64,000 nucleotides of DNA from Acidobacteriota bacterium. GTDB taxonomy: Bacteria > Acidobacteriota > Blastocatellia > Pyrinomonadales > Pyrinomonadaceae. Positions 25,829 to 35,010 of this stretch are shown here, one piece after another (the stretch's first letter is position 1; each line of letters opens with the position of its first letter). A program made the position numbers and the translations under genes. Below the pieces are notes generated by a model. It saw only the letters and a program-made list of their open reading frames with translations. It was not told the DNA's origin and ran no database searches. The stretch is taken from positions 1 to 64,000 of the forward strand of contig JAOAPY010000034.1 of NCBI GenBank assembly GCA_025463135.1, in the 5' to 3' direction.

Positions 25829-27793
25829 CTACACAGTGATGTTGCCGTGACCGACGCGTAGGGATCTTGTGCGGATCAATCGCGTGATTAGAATGCTTAG
25901 CCAGTACAACGTCGCGGCAACCAGCATGAACAAGGAATACTGAATGGCCATCACATACCTATATTCAGTATGCAAAAACGATTGGGCGCAAACATAGTAA
26001 AGAGGTATGGCCAGCAAGATAAGCAGCGGCCGACCCTGGCGAGCCGCCCACAACAAGAACACTCCCGCCAAAGCAAGCGGCAACACCCAGGCGCTTAAGA
26101 AGAACCGCTGAAGGAAGTGAATTATAACGCGTGGATACGTCGTCCAGAACAACGATGACTTTCCAAGTCTGAACAGCTCCATCCTACCGATTTGCGCCAC
26201 AGTTTTCACCGGCCGCTTGCCGTCATTACTTAGCACCAATAGCACGCTGTCGGCGTCATGGTTCACAAAAGGGACTTCCAATATCGAAGTCGGCTGCGCG
26301 AGAATCGTGGAGGATTCCAACGCGTGCAGGACAGGGGATGACGCCAACGCCGGTCCTTGATTCGAAGGCAAGACAGTGACCACCAGATTTCCCTGATCCA
26401 CCCTCACCGGAACTCTGAAAACGTAATCAGATCTTTTCTCAACGGGGACTGGGAAAAAGGCTATTACGCCGCCCTGCCGATTAGCGTCGACCTCGACCTG
26501 AGCGTCGCCGTCTGCAGCGAGGGAAAGTCCGGGCCGTCGTTCACTCCCAATTGTCAGGATATCAGCGGGCCCTCGGGACCATGCCGGTGTCGGATGCGGC
26601 AAACTCTCGAGAGAGTGCAGGGGAGCCGGCGCCGATGAAACAACCTGCACTCGTTCCAGCTTGAACATCGTCAAGGCGCGGCGCAGGACGACTGAGCCAA
26701 ACCAGATGGGGTGGGCGCGGACCACCGCCAAACCTCGTGCACTGCGATCCTGATCGCGCTGTACTCCATTGCCACCGAAGAGAGAGTTGGCATAGTCCGG
26801 GCGATTGTAACGTGCCGCTTCGGTGGTCACTGTTTCCAGGTCGGTACCTGGTAGACCAAATCGCCGGTCTCGGTCGTAATCGCCAATACCTACATTGAGC
26901 ATTTGTCCGGCACCGAGCGAAAGGGGAACGAAATGGTGAAAGACGATCAGGTTGCGAATAGTGATCGGAGCAATCACCAATACGGTCGCCGCGACTAATG
27001 TGGCGGCGTAAGTCCCGCGACGTGCGCGCTCGAGGATCATCAGCAGCACCACTCCGAGAAACGGAGCGAGCAGCAAAGCGTTTGATCTCAGCCAGCACGA
27101 GATACCAATGCATGCTCCCGCAGCCACGACCGCGCGCAAACTCTGCGCTTTAATGGCTCGCACAATGAAGTACACCGCCAACAGGATCGGCAGCGTTGCC
27201 AGCGAATCCGGCAGCAGTAAGAGCGAATAGTGAGCCAGTTGAGGTGAGAGCGCCGCCAGCACGCCGGCGATGATCGCTGCCTTGCGCGGCAAGAATTGCG
27301 CGGCCACAAAGAACAGCAGCACCGCTGCCGCAGCGTCACAGAGAATTTGAAAAATGCGCATCGACGTATCCGAATCGCCGAACAGTCGAAAAATCAGGGA
27401 CATCAAGACGGGATATCCAGGTGGGTAGGTCAGGATGTTGGCGTCTTCCGGCGGAGCTGGACCAGTGATGAAGTGGGTAACATCCCCTTTGAGCAATACG
27501 CGAGCATTAGCTTTGTGATGCTCGACCATGCCGGTAAAAATTCTCGGAAAGACCGGCCGATTATCCTGCCAGAGCAAGAGCCGCACGCCGATCGCCATGA
27601 AGGCGATGACGAAACAAATCACTATTGTGCTGAATCGGCCGTTGATTCGAGAGTCCCGCCCTTTTGACCCTGACAGACGGGATGGCTGAAGCACATCAGC
27701 CCCCGGCAACAATCGTCTTAATGTTTGACTAGACAAAGACAAGCAGGTAGTTTCCACTGGACAATCGGTTCGGAACGTTCTTGTCAGCACCAC
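25829..27793 (-). CDS. GT39-like membrane glycosyltransferase
   Basis: A polytopic membrane protein of up to 654 aa resembling the PMT/ArnT (GT-C) class, which uses polyprenyl-phosphate sugars on the outer face of the inner membrane. Seen: the first membrane helix (about 56-75), an acidic loop after it, YPPGYPVLMSLIFRLFG, a series of about eight hydrophobic helices (to about 290), then a long periplasmic domain (about 330-560, beta-rich), and further helices to the end. The start is uncertain: the longest frame begins with GTG codons inside a fragment of the MITE-like repeat (27783-27811), and the first 50 residues look unconserved. Confidence 0.8.
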   Translation of the reverse strand: MVLTRTFRTDCPVETTCLSLSSQTLRRLLPGADVLQPSRLSGSKGRDSRINGRFSTIVICFVIAFMAIGVRLLLWQDNRPVFPRIFTGMVEHHKANARVLLKGDVTHFITGPAPPEDANILTYPPGYPVLMSLIFRLFGDSDTSMRIFQILCDAAAAVLLFFVAAQFLPRKAAIIAGVLAALSPQLAHYSLLLLPDSLATLPILLAVYFIVRAIKAQSLRAVVAAGACIGISCWLRSNALLLAPFLGVVLLMILERARRGTYAATLVAATVLVIAPITIRNLIVFHHFVPLSLGAGQMLNVGIGDYDRDRRFGLPGTDLETVTTEAARYNRPDYANSLFGGNGVQRDQDRSARGLAVVRAHPIWFGSVVLRRALTMFKLERVQVVSSAPAPLHSLESLPHPTPAWSRGPADILTIGSERRPGLSLAADGDAQVEVDANRQGGVIAFFPVPVEKRSDYVFRVPVRVDQGNLVVTVLPSNQGPALASSPVLHALESSTILAQPTSILEVPFVNHDADSVLLVLSNDGKRPVKTVAQIGRMELFRLGKSSLFWTTYPRVIIHFLQRFFLSAWVLPLALAGVFLLWAARQGRPLLILLAIPLYYVCAQSFLHTEYRYVMAIQYSLFMLVAATLYWLSILITRLIRTRSLRVGHGNITV

Positions 27794-27811
27794 CTGCGTA
27801 AGCGGGTGGGT
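27783..27811. repeat. MITE-like arm fragment
   Basis: GTCAGCACCACCTGCG followed by AAGCGGGTGGGT matches one terminal arm of the elements at 74-207 and 25641-25780. Only one arm is present. It overlaps the putative start of the GT39-like gene. Confidence 0.6.
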
Positions 27812-27887
27812 GAAAGCGGGATTAGATCATCGTCGCTGAGGCGGGCATGCTAACAAAATCGACTTTTGCTTGCACGTTGAATCAAAT

Positions 27888-30044
27888 ATGAAACAGGTCA
27901 TTCAAGACCTCGGCACGCACGAACTGAAAGTCGTGGATGTGCCGCCGCCTGTAGCACAGCGAGGACGAGTGCTGGTGCGCACGGCCGCGACCCTGATTAG
28001 CGCCGGCACAGAGCGTATGACGGTAGAGATGGGAAACCGCGGTCTGCTTGGCAAAGCCCGAGAGCGCCCCGACCTGGTCAAACAGGTAATTCAGAAAGCA
28101 CAGCGCGAAGGAGTCTTGAATACACTGAACGCAGTGCGTGCGAAACTAAATTCCCAGGTGGCGCTCGGCTACAGCGCCTCAGGCACGGTCATCGGCAGTG
28201 GTGAAGATGTGACGAAGTTCCGCGTCAGCGATCGGGTGGTATGCGCCGGCGCCGGTTATGCATCACATGCGGAAGTTCTTTCCGTACCTAAAAATCTGTG
28301 TGCTTCCTTGCCCGACAATGTAGATTTTGAAAGCGGCGCTTTCGGCACCTTGGGGGCGATTGCGCTGCAGGGCTTGAGGCTTGCTGCCCCCAACCTGGGC
28401 GAAGCCTGTGTCGTCATTGGGCTGGGGCTGTTGGGCCAGATTACGGTCCAGCTTCTCAAGGCTAATGGCTGCCGCGTATTCGGTATTGATCTGGATCCGC
28501 AGCGGATCGCTTTGGCGCTTCAGCTTGGCGCCGACCATGGCTGCTCTCCAGATGATGATGCGGAAAGAAAAGTGATCGAGTGGTCTCGCGGGCGAGGCGC
28601 CGATGCGGTGCTCATCACCGCGGCTACTTCATCGAATCAACCTGTTGAAATGGCCGGTCAGATCTCGCGCCAGAAAGGTCGCGTGGTCGCGGTTGGGCTG
28701 GTTGGCCTGGACATTCCGCGTGAGCTTTATTATCGGCGCGAACTAACGCTAAACATCTCGATGTCCTACGGACCTGGACGCTACGATCCGGAATATGAAG
28801 AGCGGGGCCATGATTATCCCTTTGCTTACGTGCGCTGGACCGAGGGGCGCAACCTGGAAGCGTTTGTCGATCTGATAGCGAGCGGTCGCATGGATGTAAA
28901 GCCTCTGATCACGCATCGCTTTGCCATCGCCGAAGCCGAGCACGCCTACCGATTAATAACCGGAGAAGTAAAAGAGCCGCATCTGGGGATCGTACTCACC
29001 TACGATACCGAACGGACGCTCGAGACCCGGATCGCCCTCAGCAGCGCCTCACAAAAAACAAGTGCGGCGAAGCAAGGCGTCAGCGTTGGCCTGATAGGCG
29101 CGGGTAGTTACGCAAAGAAATTCCTGCTGCCCAACTTCAAAGCCGCCGGCGCGCAATTTCAAAGCGTCGCTAGCGCCTCAGGCATTTCCGCGCGAGAGGT
29201 TGGCGAGAAGTACGGATTTCGCTACTCAGTTTCGAGCGCTGTTGAAGTCATCGATGACACTGACGTGAACCTGATTGTAATTGCCACTCGTCACAATACG
29301 CATGCCGACCTGGCGCGGAAGGCGTTGGAATGTGGGCGCAACGTGTTTGTGGAAAAACCGCTGGCGTTGAACCATGAAGAACTGGACCGCGTTATCTCAG
29401 CCGCGACGCAATCAGCCGGTTGGTTGATGGTTGGATTCAATCGACGCTTTTCGCCGGCCGCGCGCGCCGCGCAGGACTTTTTTGAGGATACCCAGGCGCC
29501 GCTATCGATCAGCTATCGCGTCAATGCCGGGCGCATACCGCAAACACATTGGATCCAGGACCCACAGGAAGGCGGCGGCAGAATCGTCGGCGAGGTCTGT
29601 CACTTTATTGACCTGATGCAATTCCTGACTGGCGCAGTTACCACACGGGTTTATGCGGAAGCCATTGCCAGTCGCAACGATGAGGTCGTGGACCAGGACT
29701 CGGTTTTTATCACGCTGCGATTTGCCGACGGCTCGAATGGTTCCATCGCTTATCTGGCCGAAGGCGACCCGGCCCTGGCAAAAGAGCGAGTGGAGATCTT
29801 CAGCGATGGCAAGACGTTTGTGCTCGAAGATTTTAGCGGCGCGACCATGCACGCGAACGGAAAGACAAAGCGCTTGCGATTGGGTGGACAGGACAAAGGC
29901 CAGGCTGACGAAGTGCGTGAGATCTGCCGCGCGGTGCTGGGTGGCGGACCCGCGCCGATTGCGCTCGAAGATCTCGCGGCTTCAGCGCGCGCCACCTTTG
30001 CAATCAAAGAGTCACTGGGCAGCGGCCGGCCTGTCGAAGTATAG
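27888..30044 (+). CDS. Bi-domain Zn-dehydrogenase / Gfo-Idh-MocA oxidoreductase
   Basis: A 718-aa natural fusion. The first half (about 1-385) is a medium-chain dehydrogenase without the structural-zinc Cys cluster; its nucleotide motif is VIGLGLLGQITVQLL. The second half (from about 400) is a Gfo/Idh/MocA oxidoreductase, starting VGLIGAGSYAKKFLLP, with VFVEKPLALNHEEL (the EKP signature) and HFIDLMQFL. This arrangement is known from polysaccharide and exosortase-associated loci, where it probably acts on a nucleotide sugar. I chose the ATG at 27888 over a TTG at 27870. It fits with the asparagine synthase and nucleotide-sugar dehydrogenase nearby. Confidence 0.9.
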   Translation: MKQVIQDLGTHELKVVDVPPPVAQRGRVLVRTAATLISAGTERMTVEMGNRGLLGKARERPDLVKQVIQKAQREGVLNTLNAVRAKLNSQVALGYSASGTVIGSGEDVTKFRVSDRVVCAGAGYASHAEVLSVPKNLCASLPDNVDFESGAFGTLGAIALQGLRLAAPNLGEACVVIGLGLLGQITVQLLKANGCRVFGIDLDPQRIALALQLGADHGCSPDDDAERKVIEWSRGRGADAVLITAATSSNQPVEMAGQISRQKGRVVAVGLVGLDIPRELYYRRELTLNISMSYGPGRYDPEYEERGHDYPFAYVRWTEGRNLEAFVDLIASGRMDVKPLITHRFAIAEAEHAYRLITGEVKEPHLGIVLTYDTERTLETRIALSSASQKTSAAKQGVSVGLIGAGSYAKKFLLPNFKAAGAQFQSVASASGISAREVGEKYGFRYSVSSAVEVIDDTDVNLIVIATRHNTHADLARKALECGRNVFVEKPLALNHEELDRVISAATQSAGWLMVGFNRRFSPAARAAQDFFEDTQAPLSISYRVNAGRIPQTHWIQDPQEGGGRIVGEVCHFIDLMQFLTGAVTTRVYAEAIASRNDEVVDQDSVFITLRFADGSNGSIAYLAEGDPALAKERVEIFSDGKTFVLEDFSGATMHANGKTKRLRLGGQDKGQADEVREICRAVLGGGPAPIALEDLAASARATFAIKESLGSGRPVEV

Positions 30045-30339
30045 AACCCGGAGCTTTACCGAAACCGGATCCTGTACTTAATCTGCAACTGACTTCCCAA
30101 CAGCGATGACGGATAATTTATCCACACGTAAGCAATTAGATCTGGCAGCGACGATGACAGTTGCTACTCACTTGCACTTGGATCGCATAAAAGATCTTCG
30201 TAACAGTATGAGTTTGATACCGAGCCCGAAAACAGCCGTATTGATCCGTTGTGATCGACACTCCGATGAGCGGCGCTAAGCTTGCATCACCCTTGTTTTC
30301 TTTTCAAAAATGTCAAGGCAAACCGTGATATAAACAGCC

Positions 30340-30368
30340 TTGCTTCAGAGTGCTTTAGATGGTATGCT
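30340..30368 (+). promoter_or_regulatory. Promoter of the Fic module
   Basis: TTGCTT (30340-30345), a 17-bp spacer, then TATGCT (30363-30368), close to the sigma-70 consensus with ideal spacing, about 83 bp upstream of the first ATG. It is the clearest promoter in the window. The rest of 30045-30339 (about 295 bp) shows no gene. Confidence 0.65.
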
Positions 30369-30369
30369 G

Positions 30370-30389
30370 CTGTTTCATGGATGAAACAG
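30370..30389. promoter_or_regulatory. Palindromic operator candidate of the Fic module
   Basis: CTGTTTCATGGATGAAACAG: perfect 9-bp arms around GG, directly after the -10 box and covering the expected transcription start. A repressor bound here would block the promoter, a layout common in autoregulated toxin-antitoxin operons. Confidence 0.6.
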
Positions 30390-30450
30390 ATTTGAGAAGC
30401 GATGCAGCGCCTGTTTTCGTATTATCAATTATCTAACGAGGATATATCTC

Positions 30451-30657
30451 ATGGCAGCTCGCAAACAGTTACAGTCGAATCTAACCATTAAGCCTGAGCT
30501 GAAGCGGCTACTCACGGAAGCGCGTGCCAAGGAAGTATCAGAAGAAGACCTCAAAGAGCAGCGCGTCAGCTTCGCTTTCGGCAACGCGCCAGACTCAGAC
30601 CTTATCACCAAGGAATCGGTGCGGGTCACCTCTCAGCGTATCCGACTGAGACCTTGA
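30451..30657 (+). CDS. Small partner of Fic (candidate antitoxin)
   Basis: A 68-aa basic/acidic protein preceded by AGGA (spacing about 9). The body is KPELKRLLTEARAKEVSEED followed by a conserved-looking block EQRVSFAFGNAPDSDLITKE and a short tail. I recall similar small proteins upstream of toxin genes but cannot name a family. It lacks the full (S/T)xxxE(G/N) inhibitory motif of class I Fic antitoxins; the nearest text is TIKPEL. Its TGA stop (30655-30657) is in the same frame as the Fic gene, 30 nt before the Fic ATG. Confidence 0.65.
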   Translation: MAARKQLQSNLTIKPELKRLLTEARAKEVSEEDLKEQRVSFAFGNAPDSDLITKESVRVTSQRIRLRP

Positions 30658-30687
30658 TTTGGAGACAGATCCAACCTGCAGCAAGCC

Positions 30688-31281
30688 ATGTCAGTGCGAG
30701 AAGCTGAGAATCCAGAACTCTATGCCCGAGTACAAGAGCAGAATCTTCTGCGTCAGTATGATCTATTAACGAATTGTATTGAAATTGCTCTTATCAAAGG
30801 TATCGAGGCTTTTGATAAGTACACTCTGTGGTCACTGAATTCTGTAGCAGTGTCTAACATCGCGCAGTTCGGCGGCCGGTTTCGTGAACAGCCAATCTAT
30901 GTGGGAAACCACATACCTCCGCATTTCAATAGTGTCCCGGATCTTATCGATCAATTCATTTCTGTGGTTCATGAGAATTGGGACATTATCGATCATCCCA
31001 CCATACTTCCGGCTTATGCGCTTTGGAGACTCAATTGGATTCATCCGTTCATTGAAGGCAACGGTCGCACAGCTCGCGCTGCATGCTACTATTTGATTTG
31101 TCTCAGACAAGAGTCTTTTCTACCGGGAAAAAAGACAGTACCCGAACGCATTCGAGAAAATCGAGTACCATATTACGCCGCTCTGCAAGAGGCGGATCGT
31201 CATTGGGCAGCCGGGCAGTTCAACGTTGATGCGCTGGCGGAATATCTCGCAGAACTACTTGAAGCCCAGCTAGATGAGTAA
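30688..31281 (+). CDS. Fic-domain AMP-transferase
   Basis: A 197-aa protein of the Fic family, which usually transfers AMP from ATP to Ser/Thr/Tyr of a target. The catalytic motif is perfect: HPFIEGNGRTAR at residues 119-130. A flap region (EQPIYVGNHIPPHF) precedes it. No inhibitory helix motif (S/T)xxxE(G/N) is visible at either end, so control would have to come from the small upstream protein. No ribosome site is close to the ATG at 30688, so translation may be coupled to the upstream gene. It probably acts as the toxin of a toxin-antitoxin-like pair. Confidence 0.9.
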   Translation: MSVREAENPELYARVQEQNLLRQYDLLTNCIEIALIKGIEAFDKYTLWSLNSVAVSNIAQFGGRFREQPIYVGNHIPPHFNSVPDLIDQFISVVHENWDIIDHPTILPAYALWRLNWIHPFIEGNGRTARAACYYLICLRQESFLPGKKTVPERIRENRVPYYAALQEADRHWAAGQFNVDALAEYLAELLEAQLDE

Positions 31282-31331
31282 TCCAAGCCGGGCCGTTAGC
31301 CTTCCTCTTCAGGGTTCTTCACGATAATTAT

Positions 31332-33269
31332 TCAATCGATAAACTCGCGCTGCCACAACTCCAGCGTCAGGAGTTGATAGATCTGAAGACTGAAATCCTC
31401 ACGCCCTGACGCATTGCCGTCAATAATTTTTCGCACCGCACCCGGATTAAAGAGCCCGCGTTTTTTGATCGTTTCCTCAGACAACAAATCTTCAACCAGA
31501 GGCCGCAGCGGCCCGCGCAGCCAGGCGCGAATGGGGGCTCCGAATCCGGCTTTGCGGCGCCAGACCACATCATGTGGCAGCAGCTTCTCTGCGGCGCGTT
31601 TGAAAATATACTTGCGCTTCAATCCTCTTAGCTTCAAATGCGTGGGCATGCGTGCCGCGAGCGCCATCAATTCGTGATTGACGAAAGGCACACGCACCTC
31701 CAGATTGGCCGCCATCGAGGTCTTATCGGTGTAAGCAAGATTGAGACATGGCAAAAAGGTCTTTAGATCAACATAGAGAAGTTGATTGAGCGGCGCCGCA
31801 TTCCGGACGCGCGCGAAATAACGGCGATGCTCCTGATAAGGATCCATGCCGCTTCGAGCCTGGAACATCTCCGTGGTGTATAGGTGCTCCTTCATTTGCT
31901 CGGTAAAGTAGGTGCCGAAACCGAGATAACGGTCCTGAAAATCGAGGGCGGCGCTGCGCGCGAACTTCCTGGCATTTCGCAAAGTCGCCGTCAGCCGTCC
32001 CGGCCGCCCGCCCGGCATGGTTGTCGCGATCATATTCATCAGTGGTCTGCGGAAAGTCTTTGGCACCAGATCAAAGGCGCCCGCGATCTTCATTCCCAGT
32101 TGCCGCGGGTAGCCGGCGAACACTTCATCTCCGCCCATGCCCGAGAGCATTACGCGTTGTGTTTCGCGCGCCGCCTGGGCCACGAGGAAGCTGGCCAGCA
32201 TCGCCGGATCAGCAATGGGCTCGTCCGCGTGATAGACCAGCCTGGGCAAGAGCGTCGCCACTTCCGGATTCAGCATTATTTCGTGGTACTCCGTTTCCAG
32301 AAGCCGGCTGACGCGACGGGCCCAGACAACGTCGTCGGGAATAATCTCGTAACGCAAGTCGGCCGCTTCCATGCCCACGGTGTAGGTGGAAACACGCCTG
32401 CCCGCGTTGTGATGTTTCATGAGCGCGACGATCGACGAAGAGTCAACGCCGCCGGAGAGAAAGGAACCAACCGGCACGTCGGCTACCATTTCAAGACCAA
32501 CGACGCGGTCGAGAGTTTCCAGCACTTGCTCGCTCCACCACGCGTCACTGCGGCCTTCTTCGATCTCGTCGAATGAGAGGTCCCACCATTGGCGCACCTC
32601 GACGTGACCATCCTGCAAAGTCAGAAAGTGACCCGGGGGCAGTTTCAATACATTTGCAAACAGCGTGTGGGGATCGGGTGTCCAGAGGAATGTGAGATAT
32701 TGATTGAGGCCTTCAGGATTCAACTCGGCCCGCATGAGTCCGGTGGCCAGAATGGCCTTGATCTCGGAAGCGAAAACAAACCAATCGGAACCGTCTTTGC
32801 TTTTGATCTCAGAGTAATAAAGCGGCTTGATTCCCACCCGATCGCGCACCAGCGTTAACGTTCGTTCTTTATTGTCCCACACAGCGAACGCAAACATTCC
32901 GTTCAAGCGCGGCAGACAATCAACGCCCCACTCTTCCCAGGCGGCCAGCAATACCTCAGTGTCCGATTGAGTTTTGAAAAGGTGTTGGCGGGCTGCGAGG
33001 ACCTCACGTAACTCTCGAAAGTTATAGATTTCGCCGTTAAGCGTGATCACAAAACGCCCGTTGGCTGAGAGCATCGGCTGGTGGCCGGCGCTGCTGGTGT
33101 CGATGATCGAGAGTCGACGGTGACCCAGGCAGGCCTGCCGCTGAACATCGTCAATCGGTTGAGAAACCCAGACACCCTCATCGTCGCGGCCGCGATGCTC
33201 CATACTCTGCAGCATGGCTGCGATGCGCTGATCCGGCTGAGCGCCGACTATTCCTGCAATGCCGCACAT
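31332..33269 (-). CDS. asnB: Asparagine synthase-type amidotransferase
   Basis: A 645-aa glutamine-dependent asparagine synthetase. The N-terminal glutaminase starts at Cys2 (MCGIAGIVG) and has EHRGRDDEGVW, HRRLSIID and LNGEIYNFREL. The C-terminal synthetase domain has the PP-loop SFLSGGVDSSSIVALM, SGMGGDEVFAGYPRQ and the C-terminal RRKAGFGAP segment. In polysaccharide/exosortase loci such proteins often modify a sugar rather than make asparagine, and that reading fits the nucleotide-sugar genes on either side. It stands alone on the minus strand. Confidence 0.92.
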   Translation of the reverse strand: MCGIAGIVGAQPDQRIAAMLQSMEHRGRDDEGVWVSQPIDDVQRQACLGHRRLSIIDTSSAGHQPMLSANGRFVITLNGEIYNFRELREVLAARQHLFKTQSDTEVLLAAWEEWGVDCLPRLNGMFAFAVWDNKERTLTLVRDRVGIKPLYYSEIKSKDGSDWFVFASEIKAILATGLMRAELNPEGLNQYLTFLWTPDPHTLFANVLKLPPGHFLTLQDGHVEVRQWWDLSFDEIEEGRSDAWWSEQVLETLDRVVGLEMVADVPVGSFLSGGVDSSSIVALMKHHNAGRRVSTYTVGMEAADLRYEIIPDDVVWARRVSRLLETEYHEIMLNPEVATLLPRLVYHADEPIADPAMLASFLVAQAARETQRVMLSGMGGDEVFAGYPRQLGMKIAGAFDLVPKTFRRPLMNMIATTMPGGRPGRLTATLRNARKFARSAALDFQDRYLGFGTYFTEQMKEHLYTTEMFQARSGMDPYQEHRRYFARVRNAAPLNQLLYVDLKTFLPCLNLAYTDKTSMAANLEVRVPFVNHELMALAARMPTHLKLRGLKRKYIFKRAAEKLLPHDVVWRRKAGFGAPIRAWLRGPLRPLVEDLLSEETIKKRGLFNPGAVRKIIDGNASGREDFSLQIYQLLTLELWQREFID

Positions 33270-33406
33270 GTGGATTAGGGTAACTGATCTGCGAGTTTCA
33301 AGCGGTGCGGCCTAAAAAGGTGTCTTCGCGGCGTGATTGACAGTATTAGGGTTGGTTGCTTTCAATAAAATTATTCATCACCTTCTTACCCGGCTTTTAG
33401 ATATTG

Positions 33407-33423
33407 TGAAAATTCAATTTTCA
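33407..33423. promoter_or_regulatory. Perfect 17-bp palindrome upstream of asnB
   Basis: TGAAAATT-C-AATTTTCA in an AT-rich stretch, 138 bp upstream of the asnB start. It could be a transcription-factor site; the assignment is by symmetry only. Confidence 0.3.
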
Positions 33424-33450
33424 TATCAGAAGTCAAGACAAGATCGGACA

Positions 33451-33591
33451 AGTCAGGAAGGGGACCTGTCCGCTTCAAGTTGAATGATGAACAAGCATGA
33501 AAGAAACATCAATGCTTCGGCAGAGTTACAGAGTATGACCCCTTCATGAGTTTACCCCGAGTCGGAGCGGGGACAGGTCCCCTTCCGGACT
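33451..33591. repeat. 141-bp element with 21-bp terminal inverted repeats
   Basis: Ends share GGAAGGGGACCTGTCC (33456-33471) and its exact reverse complement (33571-33586). With one mismatch the arms extend to 21 bp (33451-33471 and 33571-33591). No gene inside. It looks like a small non-autonomous mobile or structured element in the 378-bp gap between asnB and the nucleotide-sugar dehydrogenase. I see one copy in this window. Confidence 0.75.
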
Positions 33592-33647
33592 GTAGTTTCC
33601 CCGCAGAGCTATTGACGGCGGGAGTCGATTTCACCGAACCTCACCTG

Positions 33648-34985
33648 TCACAGCCGGATAATTCGCGCGCTGCTGTTTCGTCTCACGTCCCCATTCAACG
33701 CATTCCGCGTATCGACGATCAGCGAGGCCAGTTGGCACACGCGCTGGTAATCTGTCTCGCTGTGATCGGTGACAATCACTACGCAATCGCTCTCGCGCAG
33801 TTCGTCATCAGTCAACGGCACGGACTGGAGCGGCTCGCCACCGCTTTCAGTATGCGCGTCGTCGAAGGCAATCTGTTTCACAAACGGATCGTGATAGCGC
33901 GCGTCAGCGCCCTTGGCGCGCAGCCGATCGATAATCGATAGCGCCGGGCTTTCGCGCACATCGTCGATGTCCTTTTTGTAAGCCACGCCCAGCAACAGGA
34001 CGCGCGAGCCGTTCAGGGCCTTGCGTTCATTGTTGAGACCGTCCGAAATCAGTTGGACCACGTGGTCGGGCATGCGCGAATTCACTTCTTCAGCCAGACT
34101 GATAAAACGCGAGTCAAAGCCGTGCTGGCGCGCTTTCCACAACAGGTAATGCGGATCGAGCGGGATGCAGTGACCGCCGATGCCCGGCCCTGGATAGAAA
34201 GGCATGAAGCCGAACGGCTTGGTCGCCGCCGCGCGAATTACTTCCCAGGTGTCGATGTTCAGCGCGTAACACAGCCGCGCCATTTCGTTGGCCATGCCGA
34301 TGTTGACGGCCCGGAAAGTGTTTTCCAGGAGCTTGGCCGCCTCGGCGACGCGCGCAGAGCTGACCGCGAAAACGTCCTTCACAATCCGCGAGTAGAGCTG
34401 CGCGGCCACCGCTGTTGAATCGTCAGTTACGCCACCCACAACCTTGGGAATATTGTGAGTCTGAAACTGCGGATTACCGGGATCGACACGCTCAGGTGAG
34501 AAAGCAAGCAGAAAATCTTCATCGAGTTTCAGTCCCGTGTCTTCGAACATCGGCAACAACACTTCATCGGTTGTACCCGGATAAGTAGTGGACTCCAGAA
34601 TAATCAATTGCCCGCGACGCAAACGCAACTTGATCTGATCTGCCGCTGCCATGATGTATGAGATGTCCGGCTCTTTGGTCTTTCTCAAGGGCGTAGGCAC
34701 GCAGATGATTATCGCGTCACAAGCCTGCAAGTCCGTGAAATCGGTGGTGGCCCGCAGGCGCTTATCGTTGACCAATTCTTTCACGGCGCCTGAGTCGATG
34801 TCACCGATGTAGGACTCGCCGGCATTGATCCGATCGGCTTTGCTCTGATCGACCTCGAAGCCAATCGCATTAAAGCCGTTGCGCGCGAATTCGACCACCA
34901 GCGGCAAGCCCACGTAGCCGAGGCCAATGACGCCGACCGTGGCGCCTTTTTCCGTTACTAACCTGGTAAGTTCTTGTTTGATCAT
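33648..34985 (-). CDS. UDP-sugar 6-dehydrogenase (WbpA/WecC type)
   Basis: A 445-aa NAD-dependent enzyme oxidising a UDP-hexose or UDP-N-acetylhexosamine to the uronic acid. The Rossmann start is VGVIGLGYVGLPLVVEFA. Then come VPTPLRKTKEPD, ESTTYPGTTDEVL and SPERVDPG, the catalytic Cys273 in PGPGIGGHCIPLDPHYL, and the C-terminal LLGVAYKKDIDDVRESPAL. The GGHCIPLDP and KKDIDDVRES text fits the WbpA/WecC branch better than UDP-glucose dehydrogenase. It is likely part of the surface-polysaccharide supply. Confidence 0.92.
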   Translation of the reverse strand: MIKQELTRLVTEKGATVGVIGLGYVGLPLVVEFARNGFNAIGFEVDQSKADRINAGESYIGDIDSGAVKELVNDKRLRATTDFTDLQACDAIIICVPTPLRKTKEPDISYIMAAADQIKLRLRRGQLIILESTTYPGTTDEVLLPMFEDTGLKLDEDFLLAFSPERVDPGNPQFQTHNIPKVVGGVTDDSTAVAAQLYSRIVKDVFAVSSARVAEAAKLLENTFRAVNIGMANEMARLCYALNIDTWEVIRAAATKPFGFMPFYPGPGIGGHCIPLDPHYLLWKARQHGFDSRFISLAEEVNSRMPDHVVQLISDGLNNERKALNGSRVLLLGVAYKKDIDDVRESPALSIIDRLRAKGADARYHDPFVKQIAFDDAHTESGGEPLQSVPLTDDELRESDCVVIVTDHSETDYQRVCQLASLIVDTRNALNGDVRRNSSARIIRL

Positions 34986-35010
34986 TTGAGATTGATGTTT
35001 TCCTGTCGCT

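Noticed and set aside
30451-31281. Small gene plus Fic as one gene broken by a TGA
   Set aside because: The small gene and Fic each look complete, with the Fic domain starting normally after its own ATG; two genes is the simpler reading, though readthrough is not excluded.
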